A stretch of DNA of 64,000 bases from Capitulum mitella (taxonomy: Eukaryota > Arthropoda > Thecostraca > Pollicipedomorpha > Pollicipedidae), in the NCBI GenBank assembly GCA_030062745.1, contig CP099843.1:16968997-17032996 (forward strand). The letters run 5' to 3'. Below, piece after piece: positions 23,049 to 35,040 of the stretch; position 1 is the stretch's first letter; each line of letters opens with the position of its first letter. The notes beneath the pieces are model-generated. The model made no database searches, was not told the DNA's origin, and was given only the letters and a program-made list of their open reading frames with translations. The translations under genes and the position numbers were made by a program.

Positions 23049-24253
23049 CCCTACTCCCGGCAGGGGGGGGGGGCTGAATCCTCCCCCCTCGGGTTCTTTG
23101 CTTGCCAATTCCAGGCTTTTTGACGCAGCTTTACGAGACTTGGTGACTTTTCCTAGCTGTTCTTTTTACGCGCTGTGACAAAATTTCACAATTCTACTTT
23201 ACTCAGGAGCGGAGCCAGGCAACATTTTTGGGAGGCATCTCAGGTCATTTTTGGCCATGCTGAGAGTAAAAGGAAAATGTCTGCCAAAAACAGAGTTTTT
23301 AAGATAGAACTTAAAACTTTATATGGATGTATAACTAAACAGTTGGGCAATGTGCACACAAAATTTTGTTTATTTGAGGTCACTTTACAAGGTCAGGTCA
23401 ATGTCAAAAGCCATTTTTTGCAGTCATTTTGGCGTCGTTTTGTCAAATGTCAAACCCGGAATATATATGACGTACAAAGCTGCCCTCTACATGTGTACCA
23501 AGTTTCAGTTTGATATCAGGTCGGATCACGGAGCTATGACCTAAAATGTCAGTACGCGTATCCTATATCGCAATAGCCATAAAATGAAATTTTTGGAATA
23601 GAGTGAATTCAAATGATTGAAAACGTTTACAGATAGTATCAAATGCACACGAGATCATTCCAAGTGACCCCAAGGTCACTGGAGGTCATTTAAGGTGAAT
23701 GGTCACAAGTTGGTCTAAAGAACGTGTGACCATGACAGTTCCCCTTTTTCATGTCCCTGGCACCGCCTATGCTATTATTATACAAACATTGTAATGCGAT
23801 TTGTACTTCTTTAGCATAGCATGACTAGCAGAAGCCAAAAAAGCGTTTTTACTTTTTTTGTTCATTCAGTTGTTAGAAAATTAAGCCTTCTATTTTTGAA
23901 ACCCTGTGAACGCCCATGAATTTTCTCAAAATTTCGTATTTGTGTACCCATGGTAAAAGCCCTATCCATAATCTCTCGATTCATATCAGTCTCATTGAAA
24001 TCGGTCCGTAAACGACGGAGTTATAAGAAGTCCAAAAGTACCCCCCCATTTTGACATTTTTGCCCCCTGTATCCACAAATTTTAAAAATTTGAACATTTC
24101 TTTTTATAAAAATGTAGTTCACGTCACGGCAAATCGATTGCCGTTTGTTGCGATGAAATTGGACAAGTAGTTCTAGAGATCTCAGGGGGGGCCGAATCCG
24201 CCCCCCTCCCCTGCCGGGAATCGACCATACCGTCTAGCCCTCCGGGAATAGGG
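23049..24253 (+). mobile_element. Family A MITE, copy 2
   Basis: A 1205-bp element between TTAA at 23045-23048 and 24254-24257, same orientation as copy 1. It opens CCCTACTCCCGGCAGG and closes CCGGGAATAGGG. G-run/C-run hairpins lie at 23056-23090 and 24184-24215. It carries the same AGGTCA clusters (23378-23410, 23670-23702) as copy 1, except that the second cluster has lost one AGGTC unit. It is inserted in the PIF/Harbinger-like fragment's flank. No coding sequence. Confidence 0.92.
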
Positions 24254-24257
24254 TTAA

Positions 24258-25929
24258 GGCAAATGTCAATTTGGGATCGGGGTAGATCAATGACCTAGGT
24301 TTGGTTAAAGGGGCCTGTGTCCAAAATAGTTTGGACTGCAATAGCATTAGCAGATTCAAAGATTTCAAATTGTGTTTTGGTACATGACCGTCTACTGCCA
24401 ATGGCCTTACAACGTTTATCTTGGAATTTCTCTGAAAGGTATGGTCAATAACCCGAGGTCAAGGAAAGACGTAGCCATTTTCGGAAAACCTTATTTCCTG
24501 CATTTCTTTAAATTGCATTTTGCGAACAGAGAGTTAAAGGCCGGCACCACCATGAGCATAAGTGAAAAAAGATGGCTGATCTGTCACTGCACCGGAGGTC
24601 AGGCCAAAGTCGAAGTTGTTTCCCGTTTTTTCATCTCTCTTCGGAGTTAATTGCAAGAATCTTTGAACAACATCATTTTAGTTTCATGGCGTGCATTGAC
24701 TGTTTCATCCCAAATAGCCCTGATGTGTACCACTTATTGCACTCTAGGGGATCAAGGTCACCTGAAGCCATTAAAGGTCATATCGATCCAAGAACCTATT
24801 TGTACCTAAAAAACTGGTTAGCAAGTCGAAAAGGCACGGAAAACGGTTTTTATTTAATATTTCGGCATATTTTGGTCTATTAATATCCAAATTAAGGGAT
24901 GGTCGTGCGCACCTGAAGTCCCGCCTATTACAAAGGATTTGTGTCAAATACTGCACCGTTGCGTATTCTGGCAAATTATATTTATAACTATGCTTTGTGG
25001 GACAAGGAAGGCAATATGCTACTTGTCTCATCCTCTGCTAGTACGGCTGGCTGACAGGGTAAAAGAACAGGCAGGCTTCGCCTGCTATTGCATGGCGCTG
25101 GCGGAAGAGCGCGTTGCAAAACCACAGACTTTTATTTGGAAATGACAAAGTGATTTTTAGTTTAACTGATTTGTTTTGAATGATGTAAACTCTAATTTTA
25201 CGGCGTCTTTGTTTTTCCCCTATGGCTACGGCCCGCGAGTTGGAGGGGGAAAGGTGTTCAGATGCCCCTTGGTACGGGAAAGATGGATCTGACGACTGGT
25301 ACGTTTTGGGTTAAAATAAGCACAAAATTTTCCTAACCAGCCCGAAAGACAGTCTTTGCAAATTTCGAACCTCAGAGCAGAAGTCAACAAGCGAAACTGA
25401 TGTTGGAGGCGATCACCTGATCGCCAGCAGCATCAGATCAGCACATCAGCAGATCAGCAGCAATCAGCACTTAGCTGAGTGCATTTTTGGTCGAGTCCGT
25501 CGAGGTGTCACGCCACTGAAATCTGGGCGCCATTCCGTTCGTCCGTCGAGTCCGCGTCGGTAGGGTCCGCGACAGGTTACCGCTCGTGTAAGCTGCTTTT
25601 AGAAAACTAAAAAAGCTAAGGAGCTTTAACGCTTTACCGCCCCCGCGACGCACTTCCCTGTAGCGTGTTATGTGGGCCAAGGCCATGCGGCACGGCCATC
25701 TATCGTGGGGAAAAATATAACTACATCTTCGCAGTAGGCGACAGATGGCAATAAATGCAATGAGATTGCGAAATCTGTGACATATGCATAAAAGAAAATA
25801 GACTTGGGGTGTTCAGTACTACTTTCACCGATTATTCACCCGTCACTGCTTTTTGCCAGTCCGGATTGGAAGTTCGTTTGGTGAAAGCATCGCTAATTTG
25901 AAGTGCAATTTGTAAAACAATAAAAAGTA
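24258..25929. other. No gene recognised
   Basis: AT-rich sequence with scattered AGGTCA half-sites (24469, 24597, 24750, 24773) that may belong to another old non-autonomous element. A short GATCAGCA-type repeat lies at 25411-25469. Open frames are short and unrecognised. Confidence 0.4.
25411..25469. repeat. ATCAGCA-type short tandem repeat
   Basis: About 60 bases of imperfectly repeated ATCAGCAG/GATCAGCA words. Confidence 0.7.
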
Positions 25930-26340
25930 AAATGGGTGATGTTCTCGACTTAAAACAAATGATTTCTTTTAAAGAACATTTCGCCTATTAAAGATGTCAG
26001 TCGGAATCACTGGCTACACCTTCAAAATTTGATTTTAAGAATAGGTCTCAAGTCCAAATGAAAAGCAAAAGATATTAAAAAAAACGTGGATAGGAAAAAG
26101 ACGCAACATTGCGTTCACATCACAATGATACCCATTTTTTGAAAATATGGTTATTGCTTACTGAAATAATACACATTATTTCACCCAGGGTTTATCAAAA
26201 AACACGAGATCTCAAAATTTCAAATTGCTCCAGCAAAAAATCTCTTGCCCGACCGAACTGAGAAGTGAGAATGTGAAATCTCAGTCACAGATAATCCCAG
26301 GACCAAAGTTTATCCAAATTTGAGACTATGGTGTGTGGCT
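25930..26340 (+). repeat. Family D repeat, copy 2
   Basis: Matches the reverse complement of 21905-22300 over about 400 bases with small gaps. The best-conserved parts are the CGGAATCACTGGCTACACC word (26002-26020) and the terminal ACTATGGTGTGT (26325-26336). Divergence looks considerably higher than within family A, so this family is older. Confidence 0.6.
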
Positions 26341-28447
26341 TTGAAGGGGACAAAAAAACCCCACTAAAATCGCTAAAAGAAAATGTTTTATTTTTCCTCG
26401 TAATTTTGCATGTAACGGGATAAACGGGCACAAAATATAACAGATGACGCCAGAAAGGTGTCTCTTGCGTGTCTTACCTTTGGTTCACAATGTGCTGATC
26501 GTTAATCACATTAATGGAAGCGTGTGCGCCGCTGTAAAGAAGGGTTTTCCGGGAAGTGGAAGCCATTGGGAGACTTCGTTGGGTTTTAAAAGATTTTGCC
26601 CGCCCTCGCTTGTTTATACTTAGGCGATAACGATCCAGGCTGATGATCTCAAGATGCCATCATATCCATCACAGCAAAAAATGAAGAGCGGATATGATGG
26701 ATGCCTCTTCGAGTGTAAAAGGGAAACCTCAAAAGACAGACAGTCAACAAACATGGCTCCAGCCATGTTCTGCTGAAGAATGACATTTTGTTGCTGGAGG
26801 AAGATGCCAGGCATGGAGATCACAGAATGGTAGGCAACCAATTATTGTGAAGCCAGGTTCGGTTCACTCCGGCAGTGACTTTTCATGTGCCTGTTGTCTT
26901 TGAAAGGAAGGCAAAAATGTCCAGTATTGGTGTGCTACGCTATTGTTATGCATAGTTCTATGTCTGTAACTAGTTGATTATAACATAAAACATAAAGGCG
27001 TAAAACATGAGTAGGTACCTAGGTACCTCTACAACTACTTACTAGCCACAAAGGCAATCCTTCGTTGCACTTTGTGGATGCTAAAAATATGTTATCATTT
27101 AAATTCGTCAATTAGATATCAATGGGGCCGAGGAGACAGATTGCATGCCCCTCAAAAGGGAAGTTGGGAAGCAAACCAGCATGTTTTTGGACCTTTGCAG
27201 TTGTGCCCAACCGTCCGTGTCTTGAGTCAAGTCTTGTGTCTCGCCAGGCGTCAGTCAGTCGTTTAATTATCGATGTGGAAACACGTAACTTCGCTTTGAA
27301 TACCTCTATAACACCATTTTGGGGATAATTCCATCAGCTACCACATTCCTTAACGATACTGCCATATTCCGAAAATAATTTGTAGAGCCGTTTAAGGAAG
27401 AAAATTAGATCAATTCGTGTTCCATGTACACGCAAACAGGGCTGCACATCAATGTATCTTACAGCTGAAATCATGGCGATCCACTGAAGCAAGGTGATCC
27501 AGTAATATAGTTCAGTGTGGCCAAAAACAGAGGACCTCCTGGCCTCTCAGGCTTACCCGATTCGATCTTGGGGGGTCTTGATCCCAACCCCCGGGATCTC
27601 AAATCGTGTCCCTGCAGGAGGCCGGCAGCCGGCGGCCGCGGCCGACGCGATGGCATGGATTTTCGATGGAGCGTCTCGCGGACCAATCCCAGCTGCCAAT
27701 AACAGCCGGCGCGAGCGGCACCAGTGCCCGGGTACGCTGCCGTGTTTGACACCGGCCGCAGATATTAAGTTCAACGCGAGTAACGGCGTGAGGCCGCGGG
27801 CAGTCGAACGTTCGTATGCACAGGCGTGAATGTGCAGTGGCGGCGCCGCTGGGAGAGGAAGGGACAACGGGCTGCCCCTCTAGCTTGGGGAAATTAAGCA
27901 TTTTTCCAAAGGTGGTGTACTGAAAGATAAAATTCGAAAATAACGTTTGCCCCCGCTCTCAAGAATACGTGACGCTGCAAGTGTGTGAGCGTGCGTGGGC
28001 GCCTGCGGGTGTGTGTGCCAATGTTCCAAGAACGGATTGGGCAGAAGAGCGGTCACACTAATTATTAAAGCAGAATGAGTGATCCCACCGACGCTAGGCG
28101 GCGTTCGCCATCATTTAGCAGTCTTGCACACGTTCCCTGATCCTTTATCACTACTGTATGCGTGTGGCGTGCTCACACGGAAACACCGGAGTAGTGCTGG
28201 CGCGCTGGTTGGAAACCACTGCGTCTTTAAGACTCGATATTGCGCACTGACCTATGGAGCAAGGTCCATGTATCCGGCCTCTGCGTAGATTCGCGGAATT
28301 TCAGGGGGCTATAAACGTGCCAGAGTAAAGAAGCCTCTATGCGACCAGTAAATTTGGTCGTGTCGAAGACTGTATGGATTTAGACTGAAAAGTAAACTGA
28401 AAAAGGGGCTTGTCCAACACGTTTGGTAAACATTCTTACGTAAAGAC
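26341..28447. other. No gene recognised, one GC-rich island
   Basis: Contains a GC- and CpG-rich block at about 27590-27840. Overlapping open frames on both strands there show no domain and have the Arg/Ala/Pro bias expected from composition. The rest is AT-rich. Confidence 0.4.
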
Positions 28448-28451
28448 TTCA

Positions 28452-29664
28452 GCCCACGCTCGACTGCGGGTCGCCGCCATGCACGCTCGACGGGGGGGAG
28501 GGCGGTTGACTGCTCCCTCTAACTCACGAACGGTGGGTCGCACGACGAAACTAAGCACACCGATGGAAAGCTCGTGGGAACCAGAGCTCGAAACTAGCCT
28601 CATTTCTGGTTTTGGATGATATGTAAGCCATGTACGCCCTATACATGTTTTCTCATAGCCGACTGCATGAGACCGAGAAACGGCCTGCATCTCAAGGGCT
28701 GTGACTAGTAAAGTCTGGATAAAGGCGCCAGCGGACAGGTTAAAAATCCACAGATGCCGATACACGCCTAATTTCTATAATTTCTTTAATATGTACACGG
28801 AAGTGTTGGGTTAAAGACACGGTGATTTTCGCAACGCTGCAAGACGGGCGCCGCCGACGAAGGCGGCATAAAATTAATGGGAACTAATTTTGGCGTTCTC
28901 TTATTCTCACGAAATATGCCATTCCAAGTGTTGTTTCTTTGTCCTAGTGGTTCTCGTGATGATTTCTCATGCTTCCATTTTGGAAAAACTAGCTAGTTGT
29001 CATTCTACACAATTGGTGGAACTTTATTCGCAAAAGTCTGTTTGTTCCCAGAATATGTAATTTTTTTAACTCTTTGAACTTCCTGGTATTAGTCGCAAAT
29101 GTGCGAGCCATTTCTGCCAGTTTTAAACCGATCTGAGTCGTTCATTGCCGATTTTGATGGCAGTGCACTTTGACTAATAACAGTTTTTCGTGACCTGACC
29201 TCAGGTCAGTGGTCGGAGGTCATTGAAACTTCGCCCATTGACGTAAACTGGATGTCTGGATCTCCCCACACTCAAATTGATTTGAAAAAATTCCGCAAAT
29301 TTTCGAAAAACGGCGACTTATGCTACAAACGGGCTTGACATTAGGTCAATGACCCGGACATTTCCGAAAATCCCGAGGCAACATATCTGTTGCATTCATC
29401 ACAGTCTCTGACCCTTGAAAACTTTATTGTGATATCGTGTTTTGCGGAAAAGTTACAGGACCCCAAACTTTTTTGGACATAGGTCCCCTTGACCTGACCT
29501 AAGTCAGACATCTTACTCGACCTGAGGTCAAATATTGGATACAAGGTGTAAAAATTATCAAGCAAAAGGTACACGAAGTTTCGTGGTGCTGCATTGTTCC
29601 CTTTTCTCGCAATCTCGGAAAAATCTCAAACGGATGGTCAACCGCATACCCAGTCCGAGGCGGG
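28452..29664 (-). mobile_element. Family B MITE, copy 2
   Basis: The right edge is GCGGG|TTAA with TTAA at 29665-29668. The left edge is degenerate (TTCA at 28448-28451). Opposite in orientation to copy 1. Shared blocks with copies 1 and 3 include the G-run hairpin plus CTAACTC segment near the left end (28492-28530), the GACCTGACCTCAGGTCAGTGG half-site cluster (29190-29212), the TTGACCTGACCT cluster (29490) and the GTCAACCGC segment at the right end. No coding sequence. Confidence 0.8.
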
Positions 29665-29814
29665 TTAAGTCAAGTTGAATCATATCTGGATTTTGTCACG
29701 AACAGAAAAAAAATCAGTCGCAACATGGCGTCAGTTAATCCCGCACGGAACCTACAACACATTTCTGTGAATATCACAGGTGCTTAGATTTTGCACGTGA
29801 CATCACTCAGCGGG

Positions 29815-30270
29815 ATCCGCTGAGCCGGAAACGCCGGTCGGCTGACGTATCGCCGCCGGGCTTCAGCACAGTTTCACCACCGCTGAAGCCGGCCGCTGAC
29901 GCGCGCGTCAAATCCCGCGGGAGATAAGTATGCATTACCGGACGCCGGCGGCGGCGGATAAACTGATTTGGCCGGCCGGGACATCTGGCGCCGCCATTTC
30001 GGCCGGCCGCTGCGACTTAATTACGAGAACAGGCGCCGGCGCCGGCGGCGACCGTCCCGTCGGGGCGCGGGGCAAAAACGGCTCCGGTTCCGCGCTGCGA
30101 ACGCCGCGAACGCCACACCCGACGGCGTGACGCCCCGGATGGCGCTTCGGTGGGGTGGGTCGACGATGTAATGACCACTCGACGCGCGCATCGTAATGGT
30201 CGACGCGGCGTGTTCAGGAGGCGGGTCATGATCGCGGGGCCGCGGCACCGCCGGGTGGTCACAGTTTGGG
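29815..30270. other. GC-rich island, no gene recognised
   Basis: The strongest CpG-rich block in the middle of the window, with many GCCGGC and GCGC words. Open frames on both strands are Arg/Ala-rich and unrelated to known domains. It starts with a small palindrome (CAGCGGGATCCGCTG, 29816-29830). Confidence 0.4.
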
Positions 30271-31008
30271 ACACTGAATGAACATTGGGATAGGAAGGGA
30301 GGACGTCATTCGTTGATCATCAGGTACTGGATGCCTGTAAGATGAAGGGATAGTGATCGGCACAAAAGATATTGATGCTCCCTGCTATTTTAAGAACAAA
30401 GGAACAGCAGTGATGGAGATATCAGTAAATACAAACCAACGTACGTACTAGTAACACAAAGGGTACTTTTGGTCCCCAGAAGTTTACGCACTTTTCTCCT
30501 AGAAGTCTTTTCCAGTGCATTTTTTGAATACACCTATGTCAATCTTGTGATTGGTGGGAGTCGAGTGATTAGCCATGATCACTTGAAACCTTGTCGAGTA
30601 GGCTGCGCCGCACGACATCCGAACCCGGCGGAACAGCCGACGCCTCGCGCGCCGAGCAGCGATAACCGCTCGAGGCAGAGACAATGCAGGGATATTTCCG
30701 AAACGCGTAATCAATTCAGACCCAGTGACGGTACCACGAGTAGGGCGACAGCCGAAACAGCTTCCTCCTTAGGGAAAATTTAACATTTTCCCAACAGCGA
30801 TGGAAGGAAAAGAGAGGACTCGAAAACGTTTCATGGACTTCTTCGTGGTGCCGGCACTTCTCAAAAACCTCTATTGTACTGGTTTCTGAGCAAAGTTAAT
30901 CTGCAAACCGCACTTTTTACTTGGTGTTCGGTGTGCGAATTCAAAACCTGGAATAGTTTTATGAAAGGGACTGTTCCATGTACAACGTAAGATTTGGAAT
31001 GGCATGGC

Positions 31009-31048
31009 AAAGATACTGGAATAAGCGAAGCAGAATTCCAGTATCTTT
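31009..31048. repeat. Inverted repeat with 14-bp arms
   Basis: Arms AAAGATACTGGAAT (31009-31022) and ATTCCAGTATCTTT (31035-31048) are perfect complements around a 12-base spacer. It may be a hairpin remnant of a small transposon. No other role is evident. Confidence 0.85.
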
Positions 31049-33233
31049 TTGTTATTTGTTTCCACTTGCGGTATAATTTCGCTCTTATCTGCAACTAGTA
31101 GGAAAAAGACAACGACCTAAAAACGATTTCAATGCATGGTGTGACACATTTAGGATCTCCTGGATCTACCCAGCCCAAGTTCGATGAAGCAATTGACAGG
31201 TTTTCTATTGTTGTTGTAAACGCTGGCCCGAAATGGCTATCACCGAGATGAGCTGGCTTTTCTTAACTGTTTCTGCCATTTTTGTCGGGCACCGATAATG
31301 GCTATGACCTTAATCCTCGTATCGGGTCTTCCAGACCACGGCGCAGCCAGGGGAAAACGCTGAGCCATCGAGGCGACGTCACATACGATGCAAAACGCGT
31401 TTTTTTGGTGAGTTTGTAGAATCCATATCATCCACGTGCTTGCAGCCATGGATGACATTACACAGCCGTACCTTTGACTGAGCCAAACATCAGACAAAAG
31501 TACAGTAGATCACACTTTTACGTGAATCTGTCTTTCCATGTTCTTAATCCGTCACACCGAGTCTTTCTGCATAGAGGGAACCCCAAACCAAACAAGGGAC
31601 GTATATACAAAGCCCAGTAATTGTTCATTCGTTGAAACATGAAATGCCGGGCCATTTTAGTTTCGATGTGACCAAAAAATGAAATTTTGTTTAGTCACCA
31701 ATTTTGTTCAGGGCTGTCAGGTTTCTGAAAGCACGCAAGTGCTCGAAGACACAATAGCTATGCCTTTTGCATACACATTCTCGCTTTGTATGGCTGTCGG
31801 GAATGAAAACAATAACAACATAGAGTTAAATGAAATGGAATTCATTTATGCAAAGGAAAGGGTGGCAGAGAATTAAAAGATGGATATGCGGTATGTCTTC
31901 GTAAATTTGTTTACTTTCGATATCATTTCGTGTTAAAAAATGTAAACAGTTTGGCAGCTGCCCTGCACCCTATTCCTTCGCTCATGCATTCAGCTAACAA
32001 AGATAAACAAAATTTGGATGACAGGCGCGACGGCTATTTTTGCTCCGGTACAAAAGAGAGCCCAATTTCCGTGGGGAATAGTTTACATCATCGTGGTCAC
32101 CAAGTTTATCCGACCTGTCAGACTTTAAAAGTCAAACATCCAAAAGCAACAGTGTTAATTAAGCGTTTTGCTTTTCACAATAAGCGTTGGACCCAAAGAA
32201 AGTTAAAAGTTGTTTCATGCTTGAAGGACGGCGTCTGCAGGTAAACTTCTTTCGTCTCAATAACGACAGATGTTTATAAGAAATTTTGCGTTACTTGTCA
32301 GCTGTGCTGAATTAGGAATTGACAAGCATTGTTCAAGATGGGCAATATGTCTGAACAACTGGCCATGAACTTCTTCTGGCCCAGGACCTGTCGTATCGCA
32401 CCGAGTTTAGCACATTTTACGTGTTCCAGCTGCTCAGACCATTTTGAAGGTTGTTTTTTTCTGTTTTGGGCACCTTCGCTTGCCGCCGACTCCCCCAGCT
32501 CGGAGCGTGCCGCGCTCACCAGACCCCATGTGTTCCGATATTGGGGTCGAAGTTCGATTTCCTGCCGGCGTGCAGTGTGTCGTCGTGATGGCGTGCCGGT
32601 TCCGCACGCACCGCGGCCCAGTCCGAACGCGCCCTCAGGCCAGCCAACTCGGATTGCTCCCGTCCCGTCCGAGAGTTATCATGTCCCGACAGCAAAATAG
32701 GCTGGAGATGGGTTCGTCTTGCTACTGAGAAGACAGGAACAGGATTTACGATGTTTTGAAAGCGTTTGAAACGACTGGATGTTGATGTTGTCTTTGAATG
32801 TCTTCTCTTTTCGTCCTTGTTTTTTTATTCTTTTTTACATGAAAAAAAAACGACTGCGTCGCACCAAAACTTTTCCCATTTTTCCTTTTATGTGGTTTAC
32901 TGGAATGTGTCTGAGTAGGCACACAACCGTCTACTGGCCCCCGTATTTGCAGAACTCTCCCCGGCCAGCACCAGTTACATACTCGCCCATTCGAATCAGA
33001 ACCGCGTGACTGAGACGCACGATCACGTGAGGCACGTCATTGTCACTTCCTCCGATCTGCCCATGACCTGCGCGACCTGGTAGCCGTTTAACCGAGCTCT
33101 CTGCCGAGCCTTGCTGAACCTCGTCCCAGTGGTCGCGCATGATGTTCCGATGTTCACACGTAACAGTGGGATACCACAGATAGTTGCTGAGCTTGATTCA
33201 TGCATTATAAACATTACCATATGTAGGATTTGT

Positions 33234-33235
33234 AG

Positions 33236-33289
<54 letters not shown>

Positions 33290-33290
33290 G
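33234..33290. repeat. (TA)n microsatellite
   Basis: About 57 bases of alternating TA with single interruptions at both ends. Confidence 0.95.
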
Positions 33291-34888
33291 TACAAAGGTG
33301 GCATGAAGGCATCGAGTTTACATCGAGAGCGAGCTGTCGAGGATCCCTAAATCTACCCATGACTTTTCACTTAATTTCATCGGTGAACTTTTTACAACTA
33401 ATGTATGTTTTAAAGGGAAGGAATTGGTCCGCTTTTCCCACAAATTTACTTTCATCTCAGTAAGTGGGTCTCTGCTGGCTATACTTGTCTGCTAGCTATA
33501 CGCCGCTGGATCAGAGACTGCCGCACAAAATCGGCTGGCTGTTTAGTAATGAATTTGCTACAAGGAAGCCGACAAGTAAGCCCGCAGAGCAATGCGGCGT
33601 TTTTAATTATAAGCAGCACAGTTTCCGGTTTTCTTTAAACAGTTGTGTATGAACTTCTCTCGTGTCATTTACGTTAAGGTAGTTTGAGATTTCTAAAGCT
33701 GCTACATGTATGCCTCTTCAAAAGCATTTTTAAGCAATATTACGAGTTCAAACATATCCGAAGTAAGTATGAGACAATTCCCTGCGCACCCAACTTGTTA
33801 AATCAAGGAAGCGAAATTCAAGAGCCATCTGTGAATTGCAATAAAGCAAGAAAGCAAGCAAGCAAGCATTCAGACCTCTGGTTTGCATTGACTGTATGTC
33901 TGCGTTCACTATCTTCGGTCGCTCACTCCGTCTAGAATTAGAAACACGTGCAACTTTATGGAACATCAAAATATCCATAAAGCATGTAATAATAATAATG
34001 TACCCGAGGATCGCTGATTTGGTATCTGCGGTTATTTCAGAACTGCGAAACAAAGTGAAAAGGTGAGTCTGTCATAAACATCACAAACAAACACAAACCA
34101 ACTAGTTTTTAACATCACATCGCATAGCTCCAAAACGTGCCGCACGGCAATGGCCAGAATCGATCCCACCAAGGTCACCTCTCCCAGCCAAAGCCAGCCT
34201 CTCGCCTGCAAGCCTGGACGGGGTACGGCTGGGAAGGGGGGGAGGGTGAGGGGCAGAAGCCGTTTCCGTCGGGCTGACGCCGCGGAAAGATCGGCTGCCG
34301 ACGCGCGCGATGGAGCAAACGCCCGGGGCTATATTGGACGGATGCCGCCCCGGCCGCCGGAGCCGGGGCAATAAAACACACAACTCTCCCCACTGGGATG
34401 GCGCCTCGGGCGACCCGGGCGGCGTCGGCAAGGCAGGAGTCGCAGTTGCGGAAAAAGCTTGGGGCTCGGCGCAATGTCATACGTCGAAAGCCCATGTTGA
34501 ACAGATCAGAATGAGTTATAAGGGAATGGGTAGAACTGAACATTTTATACTTGGAATGGAACAGGGCATTTGGGGTATAAAGCTCTGAGAAATAGGATAA
34601 TGGGCTAAACTGATTTGTTTTGCTGAATCATATCTACCTAGGGCAAAAGACATGCTGTTCGTGATTTGGAAGTCTCCACGTTTATGACAGCACAATTTAC
34701 AATCGAGACAGCTGTTTTTACTCGCTACCCTCTCAGGCCTTATCTGAAGCAGCTCGTCGGTTGCTTTGCACCAGCAAAAAGGTATCGTTAAGAAAATTCT
34801 GCCACATGTCTGTCTTGAGTGCTCTAATAACGGCTCTGCCTCCGAAAACCCGATGGGTTACCACTGTTCACTGGCATTGCTCCATTAA

Positions 34889-35040
34889 CCCCATTCCGTG
34901 CTGAGGGGGACAAATTCTGCCCACTTCTGGAACTTTGCTCGCCGTTCCCGGGCTTCTGGGAGCAGCTTCACGAAAGTTTGTAAATTTTGCGGCGATGATG
35001 ACGCAGTCAGGAACACCTATGAGTAGGCGGCATTGCTAAG
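34889..35040 (+). mobile_element. Solitary left end of a family-A-related TTAA element
   Basis: Follows TTAA at 34885-34888 and begins CCCCATTCCGTGCTGAGGGG, then ACAAATTCTGCCC. This parallels the family A left end (CCCTATTCCCGGCAGGGG, then CTGAATCCGCCCC). It continues with a GGGCTTCTGGGAGCAGCTTCACGAAAGTTTGTAA-like segment that matches the family A GGGCTTT...GCAGCTTTACGAAACTTGG region in order. The remainder and the right end are not found, so this is a truncated relative. Confidence 0.55.

Larger units (their letters stand above)
29669..34884. other. No gene recognised, GC-rich islands and simple repeats
   Basis: GC-rich islands at 29815-30270, 30600-30680, 32470-32690 and 34190-34450 alternate with AT-rich DNA. 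Also present are a 14-bp-arm hairpin at 31009-31048 and a TA microsatellite at 33234-33290. No open frame shows a recognisable domain. Some of these islands could be enhancers or unrecognised exons. Confidence 0.4.
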
